Assembly (NCBI RefSeq): GCF_018257515.1
Contig: NZ_JAERJR010000007.1
Span: 1-64,000 of the forward strand
Direction of reading: 5' to 3'
Length of the DNA: 64,000 nt
Origin: Tatumella sp. JGM118
Lineage (GTDB): Bacteria; Pseudomonadota; Gammaproteobacteria; Enterobacterales; Enterobacteriaceae
The translations under genes and the position numbers were made by a program. A model generated the notes under the pieces. It was not told where the DNA came from. It did not search any database and saw nothing but the letters and a program-made list of their open reading frames with translations. This document shows positions 17,865 through 26,947 of this stretch, one piece after another. Every line of letters starts with the position of its first letter. Position 1 is the stretch's first letter.

Positions 17865-17882
17865 TGTTTAATATTCTTAACA
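17865..17882 (+). promoter_or_regulatory. NadR-like operator before pncB
   Basis: TGTTTA-N6-TTAACA differs by one base from the NadR consensus TGTTTA-N6-TAAACA. It overlaps the predicted start point of the pncB promoter. NadR represses pncB when NAD is abundant, so the position and target both fit. Confidence 0.65.
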
Positions 17883-17930
17883 CTCTCTGACCAGGCCTGG
17901 CGCCGCAGACTTAGGATGCAGATACGCACC

Positions 17931-19136
17931 ATGAAACGATATGCTTCCCCGATAATCACATCACTGCTGGATACTGATGCGTATAAACTGCACATGCAGC
18001 AAGCGGTTTACCATCGCTACCGTGATCTGTCGGTCACTGCCGGGTTTCGTTGTCGTGGGGACGACGTGCCGGGCCATTATGCCGGTGAGCTCCGTCAGCA
18101 GATTGATCAGATGCAATCACTCGCACTCACTGACACGGAGTACCTCTATCTGTCCGGTTTACCGTTCTTTACTGCGGACTATTTGCAATGGCTGAAAGCG
18201 TTCCGTTTTAAACCTGAGCAGGTGGATGTGCGTGATCAGCAGGGTAAGCTCAGCATTACATTACGCGGTCCCTGGGCAGAGGTTATCCTGTGGGAAATCC
18301 CGCTACTCGCGCTGATAAGCGAGCTGGTCCACCGGGATAAGACTCCCTGTATCGGTGTGGACCAGGCCCTGAGCACTCTGCACGAAAAACTGAGCGCATT
18401 CCGTCAGGCCTCAGCGGATATGGATATCTCACGTTTCAGGCTGATGGATTTCGGCACACGCCGGCGCTATTCGCGACAGGTTCAGCACGCGATTGTCGAA
18501 ACACTGCAGCAGGAAGTTCCCTGGCTTTCGGGGACCAGTAACTATGATCTCGCCAGACGACTGAACATTTCCCCGGTGGGCACCCAGGCACATGAATGGT
18601 TTCAGGCCCATCAGCAAATCAGCCCGGAGCTGGCCTCCAGTCAGCGGGTCGCTTTACAAGCCTGGCTGGACGAATATCCCGACCAGCTGGGGATTGCATT
18701 GACGGATTGTATTACTACGGATGCTTTCCTGCGCGATTTCGACCTCAATTTTGCCAGCCGCTATCAGGGCCTGCGTCACGATTCCGGTGAACCGGTAGAA
18801 TGGGGTGAAAAAGTGATCGCCCATTACCGGAAACTCGGCATCGACCCGCAAACCAAAACACTGGTGTTCTCTGATAACTTAACGCTGGATAAAGCGCTGG
18901 CGCTCTACCGGCATTTCGATCCTCAGGTCAGAGTCGTTTTCGGTATCGGGACCCGCCTGACCTGTGATATCCGGGGTGTCACGCCGCTCAATATCGTGAT
19001 TAAGCTGGTCAGCTGCAACGGTAAACCGGTCGCTAAATTGTCCGACAGCCCGGGCAAAACAATTTGTCATGACCCGTCATTTGTCCGGGCACTTCAGAAA
19101 GCGTTCGAGTTGCCTCCGGTCAGACAGGCCAGTTAA
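17931..19136 (+). CDS. pncB: Nicotinate phosphoribosyltransferase
   Basis: PncB converts nicotinate and PRPP to nicotinate mononucleotide in the NAD salvage pathway, with ATP hydrolysis. The protein aligns over its whole length with E. coli PncB (401 against 400 residues). Conserved parts include [30 protein letters not shown] with the regulatory histidine region, [25 protein letters not shown] and [14 protein letters not shown]. Start is ambiguous between ATG 17916 and ATG 17931. The latter gives the family N-terminus MKRYASP, and neither has an ideal ribosome site. Confidence 0.95.
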   Translation: MKRYASPIITSLLDTDAYKLHMQQAVYHRYRDLSVTAGFRCRGDDVPGHYAGELRQQIDQMQSLALTDTEYLYLSGLPFFTADYLQWLKAFRFKPEQVDVRDQQGKLSITLRGPWAEVILWEIPLLALISELVHRDKTPCIGVDQALSTLHEKLSAFRQASADMDISRFRLMDFGTRRRYSRQVQHAIVETLQQEVPWLSGTSNYDLARRLNISPVGTQAHEWFQAHQQISPELASSQRVALQAWLDEYPDQLGIALTDCITTDAFLRDFDLNFASRYQGLRHDSGEPVEWGEKVIAHYRKLGIDPQTKTLVFSDNLTLDKALALYRHFDPQVRVVFGIGTRLTCDIRGVTPLNIVIKLVSCNGKPVAKLSDSPGKTICHDPSFVRALQKAFELPPVRQAS

Positions 19137-19286
19137 TGCTGGCCTCAGGAGAACGGACTCTCCTTCCCCTTCACTATGAAATCGCCGACAGTGCGTAATT
19201 TTTCTTGTTTCCTGTGAACTCACAAGTAACATATCCGTTTTCCCCGCCAGGGGCATTTATAAACATTATTGAATAGAGAGATAATT

Positions 19287-20687
19287 ATGAGCGTAGTGCC
19301 TGTAGTGGACGTACTGCAAGGCCGGGTTGCTGTTGACAGTGAAGTCACAGTACGCGGCTGGGTCCGTACCCGTAGAGATTCCAAAGCCGGTCTTTCTTTT
19401 ATCGCCATTTATGACGGTTCCTGCTTTAATCCTGTTCAGGCTGTTGTTAATAATTCGCTTAATAATTATCAGGACGACGTCTTACATCTGACCACCGGCT
19501 GTTCTGTCATTGTCACCGGAAAAGTCGTGGAATCTCCGGGACAGGGACAGGCCTTTGAAATTGTTGCCACAGCCCTTGAAGTTACCGGCTGGGTCGAAGA
19601 TCCGGATAGCTATCCGATGGCGGCAAAACGCCACAGCATCGAATACCTTCGTGAGGTCGCCCACCTTCGCCCGCGTACTAACCTGATCGGCGCGGTCGCA
19701 CGCGTGCGTCATACGCTGGCGCAGGCCATCCACCGCTTTTTCCACGAGCAGGGATACTTCTGGGTATCTACGCCGCTGATCACCGCGTCGGATACTGAAG
19801 GCGCCGGCGAAATGTTCCGCGTATCCACACTGGACCTTGAGAACCTGCCCCGCACCGATAAAGGTCAGGTGGATTTCAGTGAAGACTTTTTTGGTAAAGA
19901 GTCTTTCCTGACCGTCTCCGGTCAGCTGAACGGCGAAACCTATGCCTGTGCGTTATCAAAAATTTATACTTTTGGTCCGACATTCCGCGCAGAAAACTCG
20001 AACACCAGTCGTCACCTTGCTGAATTCTGGATGATCGAACCGGAAATTGCCTTCGCTTCTCTGGATGATGCCGCAGGTCTGGCCGAAGCGATGCTGAAAT
20101 ATGCATTTAAAGCCGTACTGGCTGAACGGGCTGACGATATGGCTTTCTTTGCCGAACGTGTCGATAAAGAAGCCATCGAGCGACTGGAGAAATTCGTTTC
20201 AGCGGATTTCGCACAGATCGATTATACCGATGCTATCGATATTCTGCTGAAGAGCGGTCAGACGTTCGAAAACCCGGTCTCCTGGGGAATCGATCTCTCC
20301 TCAGAACATGAACGCTTCCTGGCAGAAAAACATTTCTGCGCGCCGGTTGTGGTGAAAAACTACCCGAAAGACATCAAAGCCTTCTATATGCGATTGAACG
20401 ACGACGGTAAAACTGTCGCGGCCATGGACGTGCTGGCTCCGGGTATCGGCGAAATCATCGGGGGTTCACAACGTGAAGAGCGTCTTGATGTCTTCGATGA
20501 ACGTCTGGCAGAGATGGGCCTGAATAAAGAAGACTACTGGTGGTATCGTGACCTGCGTCGCTACGGCACCGTTCCGCATTCAGGATTTGGCCTGGGCTTT
20601 GAGCGTTTGATCGCCTATGTCACCGGTGTACAGAATGTAAGAGATGTTATTCCCTTCCCGCGGACACCACGTAACGCAAATTTCTAA
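19287..20687 (+). CDS. asnS: Asparaginyl-tRNA synthetase
   Basis: A class IIb aminoacyl-tRNA synthetase that charges tRNA-Asn. The 466-residue protein matches E. coli AsnS from [20 protein letters not shown] through the C-terminus. It has an N-terminal OB-fold anticodon-binding domain ([17 protein letters not shown]) and a catalytic core with class II motif 2 ([18 protein letters not shown]) and motif 3 ([13 protein letters not shown]). ATG 19287 is preceded by AGAGAG. An upstream ATG at 19269 would add six residues foreign to the family. A 12-bp hairpin follows the stop. Confidence 0.98.
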   Translation: MSVVPVVDVLQGRVAVDSEVTVRGWVRTRRDSKAGLSFIAIYDGSCFNPVQAVVNNSLNNYQDDVLHLTTGCSVIVTGKVVESPGQGQAFEIVATALEVTGWVEDPDSYPMAAKRHSIEYLREVAHLRPRTNLIGAVARVRHTLAQAIHRFFHEQGYFWVSTPLITASDTEGAGEMFRVSTLDLENLPRTDKGQVDFSEDFFGKESFLTVSGQLNGETYACALSKIYTFGPTFRAENSNTSRHLAEFWMIEPEIAFASLDDAAGLAEAMLKYAFKAVLAERADDMAFFAERVDKEAIERLEKFVSADFAQIDYTDAIDILLKSGQTFENPVSWGIDLSSEHERFLAEKHFCAPVVVKNYPKDIKAFYMRLNDDGKTVAAMDVLAPGIGEIIGGSQREERLDVFDERLAEMGLNKEDYWWYRDLRRYGTVPHSGFGLGFERLIAYVTGVQNVRDVIPFPRTPRNANF

Positions 20688-20720
20688 TTGTCAATTAATC
20701 AATAACAATTTCATATAGAT

Positions 20721-20748
20721 AATAAAGCCGGCTTCTGCCGGCTTTATT
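20721..20748. terminator. asnS terminator hairpin
   Basis: AATAAAGCCGGC pairs perfectly with GCCGGCTTTATT around a TTCT loop, 34 bases past the asnS stop. The following T-tract is interrupted. Confidence 0.75.
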
Positions 20749-20789
20749 ACTTTCTGAAATATTGATTCATCTCACAAAGTTCCGCAAAA

Positions 20790-20849
20790 TTTACATTTTG
20801 TAATACATATTTTCTATTTGAAACCAGAACTCTGGTTTTGTAGCATATT
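20790..20849 (+). promoter_or_regulatory. OmpR boxes F1-F2-F3 of ompF
   Basis: Three consecutive stretches resemble the E. coli ompF OmpR sites: TTTACATTTTGTAATACA (about 20790-20807), TTTCTATTTGAAACCAGA (20811-20828), and CTGGTTTTGTAGCATA (about 20832-20847). Their order and spacing are as in E. coli, just upstream of the start region. Osmoregulation by EnvZ/OmpR is therefore very likely. Confidence 0.75.
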
Positions 20850-20869
20850 CGCGCTAGAAATAGCACCGT

Positions 20870-20984
20870 ATGAATGGAAAGATGCCTCAGACACATAAAG
20901 ACACCAAACTTCATTAATAGTTCTTGTAAAGAATTGTTGACAGTAGTGGCAGTAGTCTCTAATAAACTCCAACGAGGGTAATAA
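20870..20984 (+). promoter_or_regulatory. ompF 5' untranslated leader (MicF target region)
   Basis: The leader keeps long blocks identical to E. coli ompF: GAATGGAAAGATGCC, AGACACATAAAGACACCAAA, the AGTGGCAG segment, and GAGGGTAATAAATGATGAAG around the ribosome site. In E. coli the antisense RNA MicF pairs with the AGTGGCAG-to-start-codon part. Retention suggests the same control here. The micF gene itself is not in the window. Confidence 0.6.
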
Positions 20985-22064
20985 ATGATGAAGCGCAACA
21001 TTTTAGCAGTTATGATCCCGGCTCTGTTAGTTGCAGGCGCAGCTAATGCCGCAGAAATCTATAATAAAGACGGCAATACGCTGGATCTGTACGGTAAAGT
21101 CGACGGACTGCACTACTTTTCAAAAGATACCTCTAACGATGGTGACCAGTCTTACGCACGTCTGGGTTTCAAAGGTGAAACTCAGATCAACAACTGGCTG
21201 ACCGGTTATGGCCAGTGGGAATATAACCTGCCAGCAAACAATTCAGAAGGTTCTGACGCTTCTACCGGCACTAAGACCCGTCTGGGCTTCGCTGGTCTGA
21301 AAGCAGGTCAGTACGGTTCATTCGACTACGGTCGTAACTACGCGGTTGCTTATGACGTTCTGGGCTGGACCGATATGCTGCCAGAATTCGGTGGTGACTT
21401 CGGTTACACCGACACCATGACTGGCCGTGCTACCGGCGTTGCTACCTACCGTAACACCAACTTCTTTGGTCTGGTTGATGGCTGGGACTTCGCAGCTCAG
21501 TACCAGGGCAAAAACGACCGTTCAGACATCCAGCGTGCTAACGGTGACGGCTACGGTATCTCTACCAGCTACACTTCTCCAATCGGTGTCGCAGTCACAG
21601 GTGCATTCTCTTCTCAGGACCGTACCGGTCAGCAGAATGCAGCCGCTCTGGGCAAAGGCGACCGCGCTCAGGTATGGGCAACCGGCCTGAAGTATGATGC
21701 AAACAACATTTACCTGGCAGCAACTTACGCTGAAGGCCTGAACGCAACCCCTATCTCCGGTACCGTTAACGGTACTGCAGTATCCGGTTTTGCTAACAAA
21801 ACTCAGGATATCGAGCTGGTTGCTCAGTATCAGTTCGATTTCGGTCTGCGTCCTTCTCTGGCATACGTTCAGACTAAAGGTAAAGACATCGAGAACGTTG
21901 GCGATGCTGACCTGGTTAAATACATCGAAGTGGGCGCGACTTACTACTTCAACAAAAACATGTCTACCTATGTTGATTACAAAATCAACCAGCTGGATGA
22001 CAACAACAAACTGGGCCTGGCGACCGACAACATCGCTGCTGTAGGTCTGATTTACCAGTTCTAA
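20985..22064 (+). CDS. ompF: Outer membrane porin OmpF
   Basis: A general diffusion porin of the OmpC/OmpF trimeric 16-strand beta-barrel family. The 359-residue precursor has a signal peptide ([22 protein letters not shown]) and mature start [20 protein letters not shown]. The constriction-loop motif PEFGGD lies at about residue 131, and the C-terminal assembly signal ends GLIYQF. Location between asnS and aspC, plus the near-identical OmpR sites and leader, identifies it as ompF rather than ompC. A ribosome site GAGGG precedes ATG 20985. Codon use is strongly biased to frequent codons, as expected of an abundant protein. Confidence 0.95.
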   Translation: MMKRNILAVMIPALLVAGAANAAEIYNKDGNTLDLYGKVDGLHYFSKDTSNDGDQSYARLGFKGETQINNWLTGYGQWEYNLPANNSEGSDASTGTKTRLGFAGLKAGQYGSFDYGRNYAVAYDVLGWTDMLPEFGGDFGYTDTMTGRATGVATYRNTNFFGLVDGWDFAAQYQGKNDRSDIQRANGDGYGISTSYTSPIGVAVTGAFSSQDRTGQQNAAALGKGDRAQVWATGLKYDANNIYLAATYAEGLNATPISGTVNGTAVSGFANKTQDIELVAQYQFDFGLRPSLAYVQTKGKDIENVGDADLVKYIEVGATYYFNKNMSTYVDYKINQLDDNNKLGLATDNIAAVGLIYQF

Positions 22065-22085
22065 TCCGACAAAGTTTAGTGCTGA

Positions 22086-22114
22086 AACGGGGTCTTCTGA
22101 CCCCGTTTTTTTTT
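22086..22114 (+). terminator. ompF terminator
   Basis: AACGGGGTC/GACCCCGTT stem with TTCT loop and a nine-base T-run. Confidence 0.9.
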
Positions 22115-22257
22115 ATAGGATTCTGCCCCGCTGTACCCGCCTGAAGACTTTCACGCCATTCCTGAGACCGGTTCATTTTAAAACTTTGATCTCCCGCGGA
22201 TAAAATTACCAAACAACTGTTGGCAATTGCTGTCTCTCGGGATAACCTTGGGTTCAG

Positions 22258-22273
22258 ACGCAAACGTTTATAT
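22258..22273. promoter_or_regulatory. PurR-like half operator before aspC
   Basis: ACGCAAACGTTTATAT matches the first 12 of 16 bases of the PurR consensus ACGCAAACGTTTGCGT, 20 bases ahead of the aspC ATG. The right half is degraded, so binding is doubtful. Confidence 0.25.
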
Positions 22274-22293
22274 ATATCAATCGGATCTCACTC

Positions 22294-23484
22294 ATGTTTG
22301 AATCAATTTCTGCTGCACCAGCCGACCCTATTCTGGGACTGGCCGATCTTTTTCGGGCTGATAACCGACCTGAAAAAATTAATCTGGGTATCGGTGTTTA
22401 TAAAGATGAGACCAGCAAAACCACTATTCTGACCAGTGTGAAAAAAGCTGAGCAAATCCTGCTGGAAAATGAAACGACAAAAAGCTATCTCAGTATTGAT
22501 GGCTATCCTGAATTCGCCCGGCTGACTCAGGAGTTGTTGTTCAGCAAAGAGAATCCGATCATCACCGAAAAGCGGGCCTGTACGGCGCAGACGCCGGGAG
22601 GTACCGGTGCACTGCGCGTTGCGGCTGACTTCCTGACCCAACAGACAGACGTGAAACGTATCTGGGTGAGTAACCCGAGCTGGCCAAACCATAAAAGTAT
22701 TTTCACCGCCAGCGGCCTGCAGGTCTGTCATTATGATTACTACGATGCCACAGCCCACCAGCTGGACTTCGGGGGGATGCTGAAATCGCTGGAACACGCA
22801 GCGCCGGGTGATGTGGTACTGTTCCACGGATGCTGTCACAACCCGACAGGGATCGACCCGACACCGGAACAATGGCAGCAACTGGCTGACCTGTCAGTGT
22901 CGCGTGGCTGGTTACCTTTATTCGATTTTGCTTATCAGGGGTTCGGACGCGGACTGGAAGAGGATGCTGAGGGGCTGCGTATCTTTGCTGAACAGCACAA
23001 AGAGCTAATGGTGTGCAGTTCCTATTCCAAAAACTTCGGTCTGTATAACGAACGTGTAGGCGCCTTCACGCTGGTGGCAGAAAATGCAGAGATCGCTGCG
23101 GCCGCATTCAGCCAGGTCAAATTTGCCATTCGTGCGAACTATTCTAACCCGCCGTCACACGGTGCAGCCGTAGTCGCAACGATCCTCGGTAACGAGACGC
23201 TGCGGACCCTGTGGGAACAGGAATTATCAGACATGCGTCAGCGTATTCAGCGTATGCGTCAGTTGTTTGTGAATACTCTGACAGAAAAAGGCGCCAGTAA
23301 AGACTTTGGGTTTATTCATCAGCAGAACGGCATGTTCTCTTACAGCGGACTGACCACTGAACAGGTTCATCGCCTGCGTAACGACTATGCTATCTACGCC
23401 GTGGACTCCGGACGTATCAATATTGCCGGAATGACGCCTGATAATATGTCCGCTCTCTGTGAGTCGATTATCGCCGTGTTGTGA
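22294..23484 (+). CDS. aspC: Aspartate aminotransferase
   Basis: AspC is a PLP enzyme interconverting aspartate/2-oxoglutarate and oxaloacetate/glutamate, and it also acts on aromatic amino acids. The 396-residue protein has the exact length of the E. coli enzyme. The Schiff-base lysine is K246 ([18 protein letters not shown]). Other type I motifs are [16 protein letters not shown] and the C-terminal arginine in SGRINIAGM, all intact. It follows ompF with its own leader and ends at a bidirectional terminator shared with gloC. Confidence 0.97.
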   Translation: MFESISAAPADPILGLADLFRADNRPEKINLGIGVYKDETSKTTILTSVKKAEQILLENETTKSYLSIDGYPEFARLTQELLFSKENPIITEKRACTAQTPGGTGALRVAADFLTQQTDVKRIWVSNPSWPNHKSIFTASGLQVCHYDYYDATAHQLDFGGMLKSLEHAAPGDVVLFHGCCHNPTGIDPTPEQWQQLADLSVSRGWLPLFDFAYQGFGRGLEEDAEGLRIFAEQHKELMVCSSYSKNFGLYNERVGAFTLVAENAEIAAAAFSQVKFAIRANYSNPPSHGAAVVATILGNETLRTLWEQELSDMRQRIQRMRQLFVNTLTEKGASKDFGFIHQQNGMFSYSGLTTEQVHRLRNDYAIYAVDSGRINIAGMTPDNMSALCESIIAVL

Positions 23485-23501
23485 TCGATCGCCACTGTAT
23501 G

Positions 23502-23531
23502 AAAAAAGCCATCCTGACGGATGGCTTTTTT
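23502..23531. terminator. Bidirectional terminator between aspC and gloC
   Basis: AAAAAAGCCATCC pairs with GGATGGCTTTTTT, with A- and T-runs on both sides, between two convergent genes. Confidence 0.92.
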
Positions 23532-23567
23532 GGCGGATGTTCTCTGCATCAGTGCTGATGCGGTCAT

Positions 23568-24206
23568 TTACTGCAGAAACGGATTTGTGGTCCGTTCGCT
23601 CCCCAGCGTGGATAACGGGCCATGGCCGGGGATAAACGTTATATCATCCCCTAACGGTAACAGTTTTTCCCTTATCGAGGTCATTAACTGCTGATGATCT
23701 CCCTGCGGGAAATCACTGCGGCCCACCCCGCCTTTAAAAATCACATCCCCGGAAAATAACAGTTTATTTTGCCGATCCAGCAAGACGATATGTCCGGGCG
23801 TGTGTCCGGGACAATGTAATATTTCAAAGGATACCTTACCTAACGAGAGCGTCTCTCCTTCCTCCAGCCATTGATCGGGCTGTAAAGGGGCACAATAGGG
23901 AAAACCAAACATCTGGCTCTGCTGTGGCAGGGCATCCAGCAGGAATTTATCCCGCAACTGCGGGCCGATAACCGGTATGTTGTAAAATGCGGCCAGTTCG
24001 GCGGCGGCCCCGACATGATCAAGATGGCCGTGGGTAAGCAGAATCTTTTCCGGCGTTCGTTGCAGGTCGCTGAGTACCTTTTTTATCACCCCGGCATCCC
24101 CGCCGGGATCGATAATCGCCGTATTTCCCTGTGCCTCACACCAGACGACGGAACAATTCTGAGAAAATGCCGTAACCGGAATGAGGGTGTAATTCAACTG
24201 ACTCAA
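23568..24206 (-). CDS. gloC: Type II hydroxyacylglutathione hydrolase GloC
   Basis: A metallo-beta-lactamase-fold glyoxalase II that hydrolyses S-lactoylglutathione in methylglyoxal detoxification. The binuclear metal motif [10 protein letters not shown] is present, followed by HCPGHTPGH and [17 protein letters not shown]. The preferred start is TTG 24206 (212 residues; E. coli 215), eight bases after AGAGG and giving [19 protein letters not shown] longer frame up to 24275 overlaps the end of ycbK and has no family support. It sits downstream of ycbK on the same strand. Confidence 0.92.
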   Translation of the reverse strand: MSQLNYTLIPVTAFSQNCSVVWCEAQGNTAIIDPGGDAGVIKKVLSDLQRTPEKILLTHGHLDHVGAAAELAAFYNIPVIGPQLRDKFLLDALPQQSQMFGFPYCAPLQPDQWLEEGETLSLGKVSFEILHCPGHTPGHIVLLDRQNKLLFSGDVIFKGGVGRSDFPQGDHQQLMTSIREKLLPLGDDITFIPGHGPLSTLGSERTTNPFLQ

Positions 24207-24234
24207 TGCCTGAACCTCTTTTCTGAAACACCGG

Positions 24235-24786
24235 TTATTGCCAGTGTCTGACCGGCCCGGTGTCGATATGAACAAAATTACTTTTTGGATAGTAGCCTAC
24301 CCCGCCGGCACCCATTTTCAATGCCGCAGAGCGCACCATCGCCAGCTGAACACCTTCAATATGAAAGTCCATCGCCTGGCCCAGCGTATGGTAACTGTGT
24401 TTTGCCACTCCGCTACCGGTCGAACGTAATTTATTATTAGTCGCCAGTGAACGATAGCCGGAAATCAGCTGAACCGGTTTGCGGGTACCCAGCATAACCT
24501 GTAGCCGGTAGAGTTGCTCGAACAAATGCGGGTCGATGTTCTTTACCTTATTCGCCCGGTAATCACGGAAAAAATGATTCAGGCGTGCCAGTTCACTTTG
24601 ATTATATGTTTGACCGTTAAAAAACTCGGTTTTCATCGTTTCACCGGTATGCATATTACTGAGCGTGAGTATACGGGGGCGGGCGGCAGATAACGAGGCT
24701 TCAGCCAGGCCAGGGAGTAATGCCAGCCCTGCGGCGGCGCAACCTGACAAGATGATTTTTCTGCGTTGGGAATCAAATTTATCCAT
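24235..24786 (-). CDS. ycbK: Periplasmic M15-family peptidase-like protein YcbK
   Basis: An exported protein with a Tat-like signal ([23 protein letters not shown]) and a zinc D-Ala-D-Ala carboxypeptidase-like (M15/DUF882) domain. Likely zinc ligands are H133 ([12 protein letters not shown]), D140 and H173 (FVHIDTG). At 183 residues it matches the E. coli protein (182). Its substrate is presumed to be peptidoglycan peptides, and its position next to ldtD fits a cell-wall role. It may share a transcript with gloC, 28 bases downstream. Confidence 0.92.
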   Translation of the reverse strand: MDKFDSQRRKIILSGCAAAGLALLPGLAEASLSAARPRILTLSNMHTGETMKTEFFNGQTYNQSELARLNHFFRDYRANKVKNIDPHLFEQLYRLQVMLGTRKPVQLISGYRSLATNNKLRSTGSGVAKHSYHTLGQAMDFHIEGVQLAMVRSAALKMGAGGVGYYPKSNFVHIDTGPVRHWQ

Positions 24787-24909
24787 GGTGATCTATAACC
24801 TGAGTGACAGCGGAACAAAAAACAGACAATGGCACATTAACCAGATGTCTCAGTCACGTCAATACAGACCCGGGGAATATCATCCCCGGCCCGACAATAA
24901 GGCAGCCAG

Positions 24910-24945
24910 AGGGCGTCATCCGGGCCGGCTGGCAGGATGACGCCT
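24910..24945. repeat. REP-like GC-rich hairpin between ldtD and ycbK
   Basis: GAGGGCGTCATCC and GGATGACGCCTC pair around a GC-rich loop, 15 bases past the ldtD stop. There is no T-run, so it looks more like a repetitive extragenic palindrome or an mRNA-stabilising hairpin than an intrinsic terminator. Confidence 0.5.
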
Positions 24946-24960
24946 CTATGTGGTGGGCGG

Positions 24961-26802
24961 TTACAGAATAAATTTTTCTGCAGGGGCAAAACTGCTCTGC
25001 CCCCGGCGAACCAGATTATCGTAATTGTAGATATCGGTACGGAATTGCGGTTGACCATCTTCGCCTACCCAGGCGGTCAGATAATAGAGGTTAACCGGAA
25101 TTCGATAACGGATAGCCAGATAGCGGGTACTCCCTTCCTGAAGAGCGCCGGATATCCGGCTGCTATCCCAGCCTACATTTTTCAGCAGGATCCCTGCGAG
25201 TTCAGCAGCCTTATTAATACGCACACAACCTGAACTTAGCGCCCTGACATCACGCTGAAACAGCATATGGTTCGGCGTATCATGTAAGTAGATGGCATCA
25301 GAACTTGGCATATTAAATTTATAACGTCCCAGCGCATTCTGTGGCCCGGGGGCCTGACGCACACGGTAAGGGAATGTCGCGGGATTTACCGCCGCCCAGT
25401 TAATGCTCTCCGGACTGATCACCTGAGCATCAGCATTCCACCCTGATAACAGGGTGAAGCCATGCTTCATCAGGTAATCCGGATCACTCTTGGCTTTCGG
25501 GACAATATCGCCACGGACCAGACTGGTGGGGACATTCCAGGGCGGATTGAGCACCACATCATTCAGCGCGCTACGCATCAATGGTGTTTTCCTGTCCGGC
25601 CGTCCGACGATAACCCGTGAGCTGAGGATCGTTTTCCCCTGCTCGTAATAGCTCATCGAAAAGTTAGGGATGTTGACCATAATGCCGTTATGCATATCGT
25701 CCGGCAGCAATCGAAGACGTTGCATGTTGAGTGCCAGCAGGCCGGCACGCATCCGTGGCGTCACGTTTAACCACTCGCGGGTCATCGGTCCGATAACGCC
25801 ATCCGGGGCCAGGCCCTGCCATTGCTGAAAACGTTTCACCGCTTCCACCAGTTCAGGACCGTAAATATCTTCAGGGTTCACCGCCGGAGTCAGTGCCGGG
25901 GACGTGGTCCCGTTGCCTGCCGGGGCACTGACCTGCGAAGAAGTCGTGCCGGCGAGGGGTTTCCCCGGCAGTAAGGCGCTCTGGCTGCCTGACGCTGTCG
26001 CCGGCGCGGCGGATTGCTGCTGAGCAGAGGTGTCAGACACCGGTGTCTGCGGTACAGATACCGGAGCATTTGCACTGAGCATACCACTGCGGATTAAAAT
26101 CGTGCGCAGTGTCGGGATCTCCGGGCTGCTTTCCCCCGGTCTGATAGAGATGCGGTTGGTCAGATAAGGCCATCGCTGATCCTCTGATAAGAGTTTTTTC
26201 AGCGCGGCCTGCATCGGCAGGTACTGAGGGTGACGAGGCATCAGAGAATCCATAAACACCCGCTCATTACGGGAGGTTATCGATGACTGCCAGCGGGCAA
26301 TATCGCCGGTCGGGGGTAATGCCAGACTGTAAGGCGTGTCCCCGTATAACCAGCTTTCCCCTTTTATCGGGGCGCCGGCAGTAAACTGCAGATATCCCAG
26401 CATGGCATCCGATAGCAGGACATCACGCTCCATACCGGAGATATCACTGCGTGAAAGCCAGCTGACCCACTGACCGAACTGTGGCTGAACACCGGACAAC
26501 GCGACTTCAGCCAGCTGTTGCTGAAATTTTTCGACCGCCACCGGATCCTGCCACATCGGTTGCATATGCCGGGACTGATAAAGTGAGGCTAACGTGGATG
26601 AATAATAAAGATGAACTCCGGCAGGTAACGCCGCGATGACCGCATTAAAATTGTGTCTTACCGGTACAGAATGCTCACCGGAAGTATGCACCGGATGACC
26701 GGTAAGTGTCTGAGCAGCAAATAACGAGGTTACCGGTGCCAGCATCAGTGAAAAACTACACAATATCGTTACAGGCCGTAATTTAAGACCATTATTCAAC
26801 AT
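24961..26802 (-). CDS. ldtD: L,D-transpeptidase LdtD
   Basis: LdtD forms meso-DAP to meso-DAP 3-3 crosslinks in peptidoglycan and is used under envelope stress. The 613-residue precursor has a signal peptide (ending SLFAAQ) and an N-terminal scaffold domain. A peptidoglycan-binding domain (VEAVKRFQQWQGLAPDGVIG) and a YkuD catalytic domain follow, with HDTPNH and the nucleophile C526 in ALSSGCVRI. Between about residues 232 and 300 is a Ser/Ala/Pro/Thr/Gln-rich linker. E. coli LdtD has 615 residues. Regulation by Cpx is known in E. coli; no site was identified here. Confidence 0.95.
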   Translation of the reverse strand: MLNNGLKLRPVTILCSFSLMLAPVTSLFAAQTLTGHPVHTSGEHSVPVRHNFNAVIAALPAGVHLYYSSTLASLYQSRHMQPMWQDPVAVEKFQQQLAEVALSGVQPQFGQWVSWLSRSDISGMERDVLLSDAMLGYLQFTAGAPIKGESWLYGDTPYSLALPPTGDIARWQSSITSRNERVFMDSLMPRHPQYLPMQAALKKLLSEDQRWPYLTNRISIRPGESSPEIPTLRTILIRSGMLSANAPVSVPQTPVSDTSAQQQSAAPATASGSQSALLPGKPLAGTTSSQVSAPAGNGTTSPALTPAVNPEDIYGPELVEAVKRFQQWQGLAPDGVIGPMTREWLNVTPRMRAGLLALNMQRLRLLPDDMHNGIMVNIPNFSMSYYEQGKTILSSRVIVGRPDRKTPLMRSALNDVVLNPPWNVPTSLVRGDIVPKAKSDPDYLMKHGFTLLSGWNADAQVISPESINWAAVNPATFPYRVRQAPGPQNALGRYKFNMPSSDAIYLHDTPNHMLFQRDVRALSSGCVRINKAAELAGILLKNVGWDSSRISGALQEGSTRYLAIRYRIPVNLYYLTAWVGEDGQPQFRTDIYNYDNLVRRGQSSFAPAEKFIL

Positions 26803-26881
26803 CCCTGCCCCCTTATGTCTTACCGTAATGACTACATTAGCCCGGATTTTTCTTCTTTACACGAATAAGCGCCACTAAAAC

Positions 26882-26920
26882 AATAAAACGGTATTTGCTG
26901 AAAAACAAATACCGTTTTAT
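26882..26920. terminator. Terminator downstream of mukB
   Basis: AAAACGGTATTTG pairs with CAAATACCGTTTT, with T-rich flanks in both directions. It closes the cmoM-mukFEB transcript. Confidence 0.8.
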
Positions 26921-26947
26921 GTCATTTATTTACCGGAATTGCGACAC

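Noticed and set aside
24207-24275. Upstream extension of gloC
   Set aside because: It would overlap ycbK and lacks family similarity; TTG 24206 has AGAGG at the right distance.
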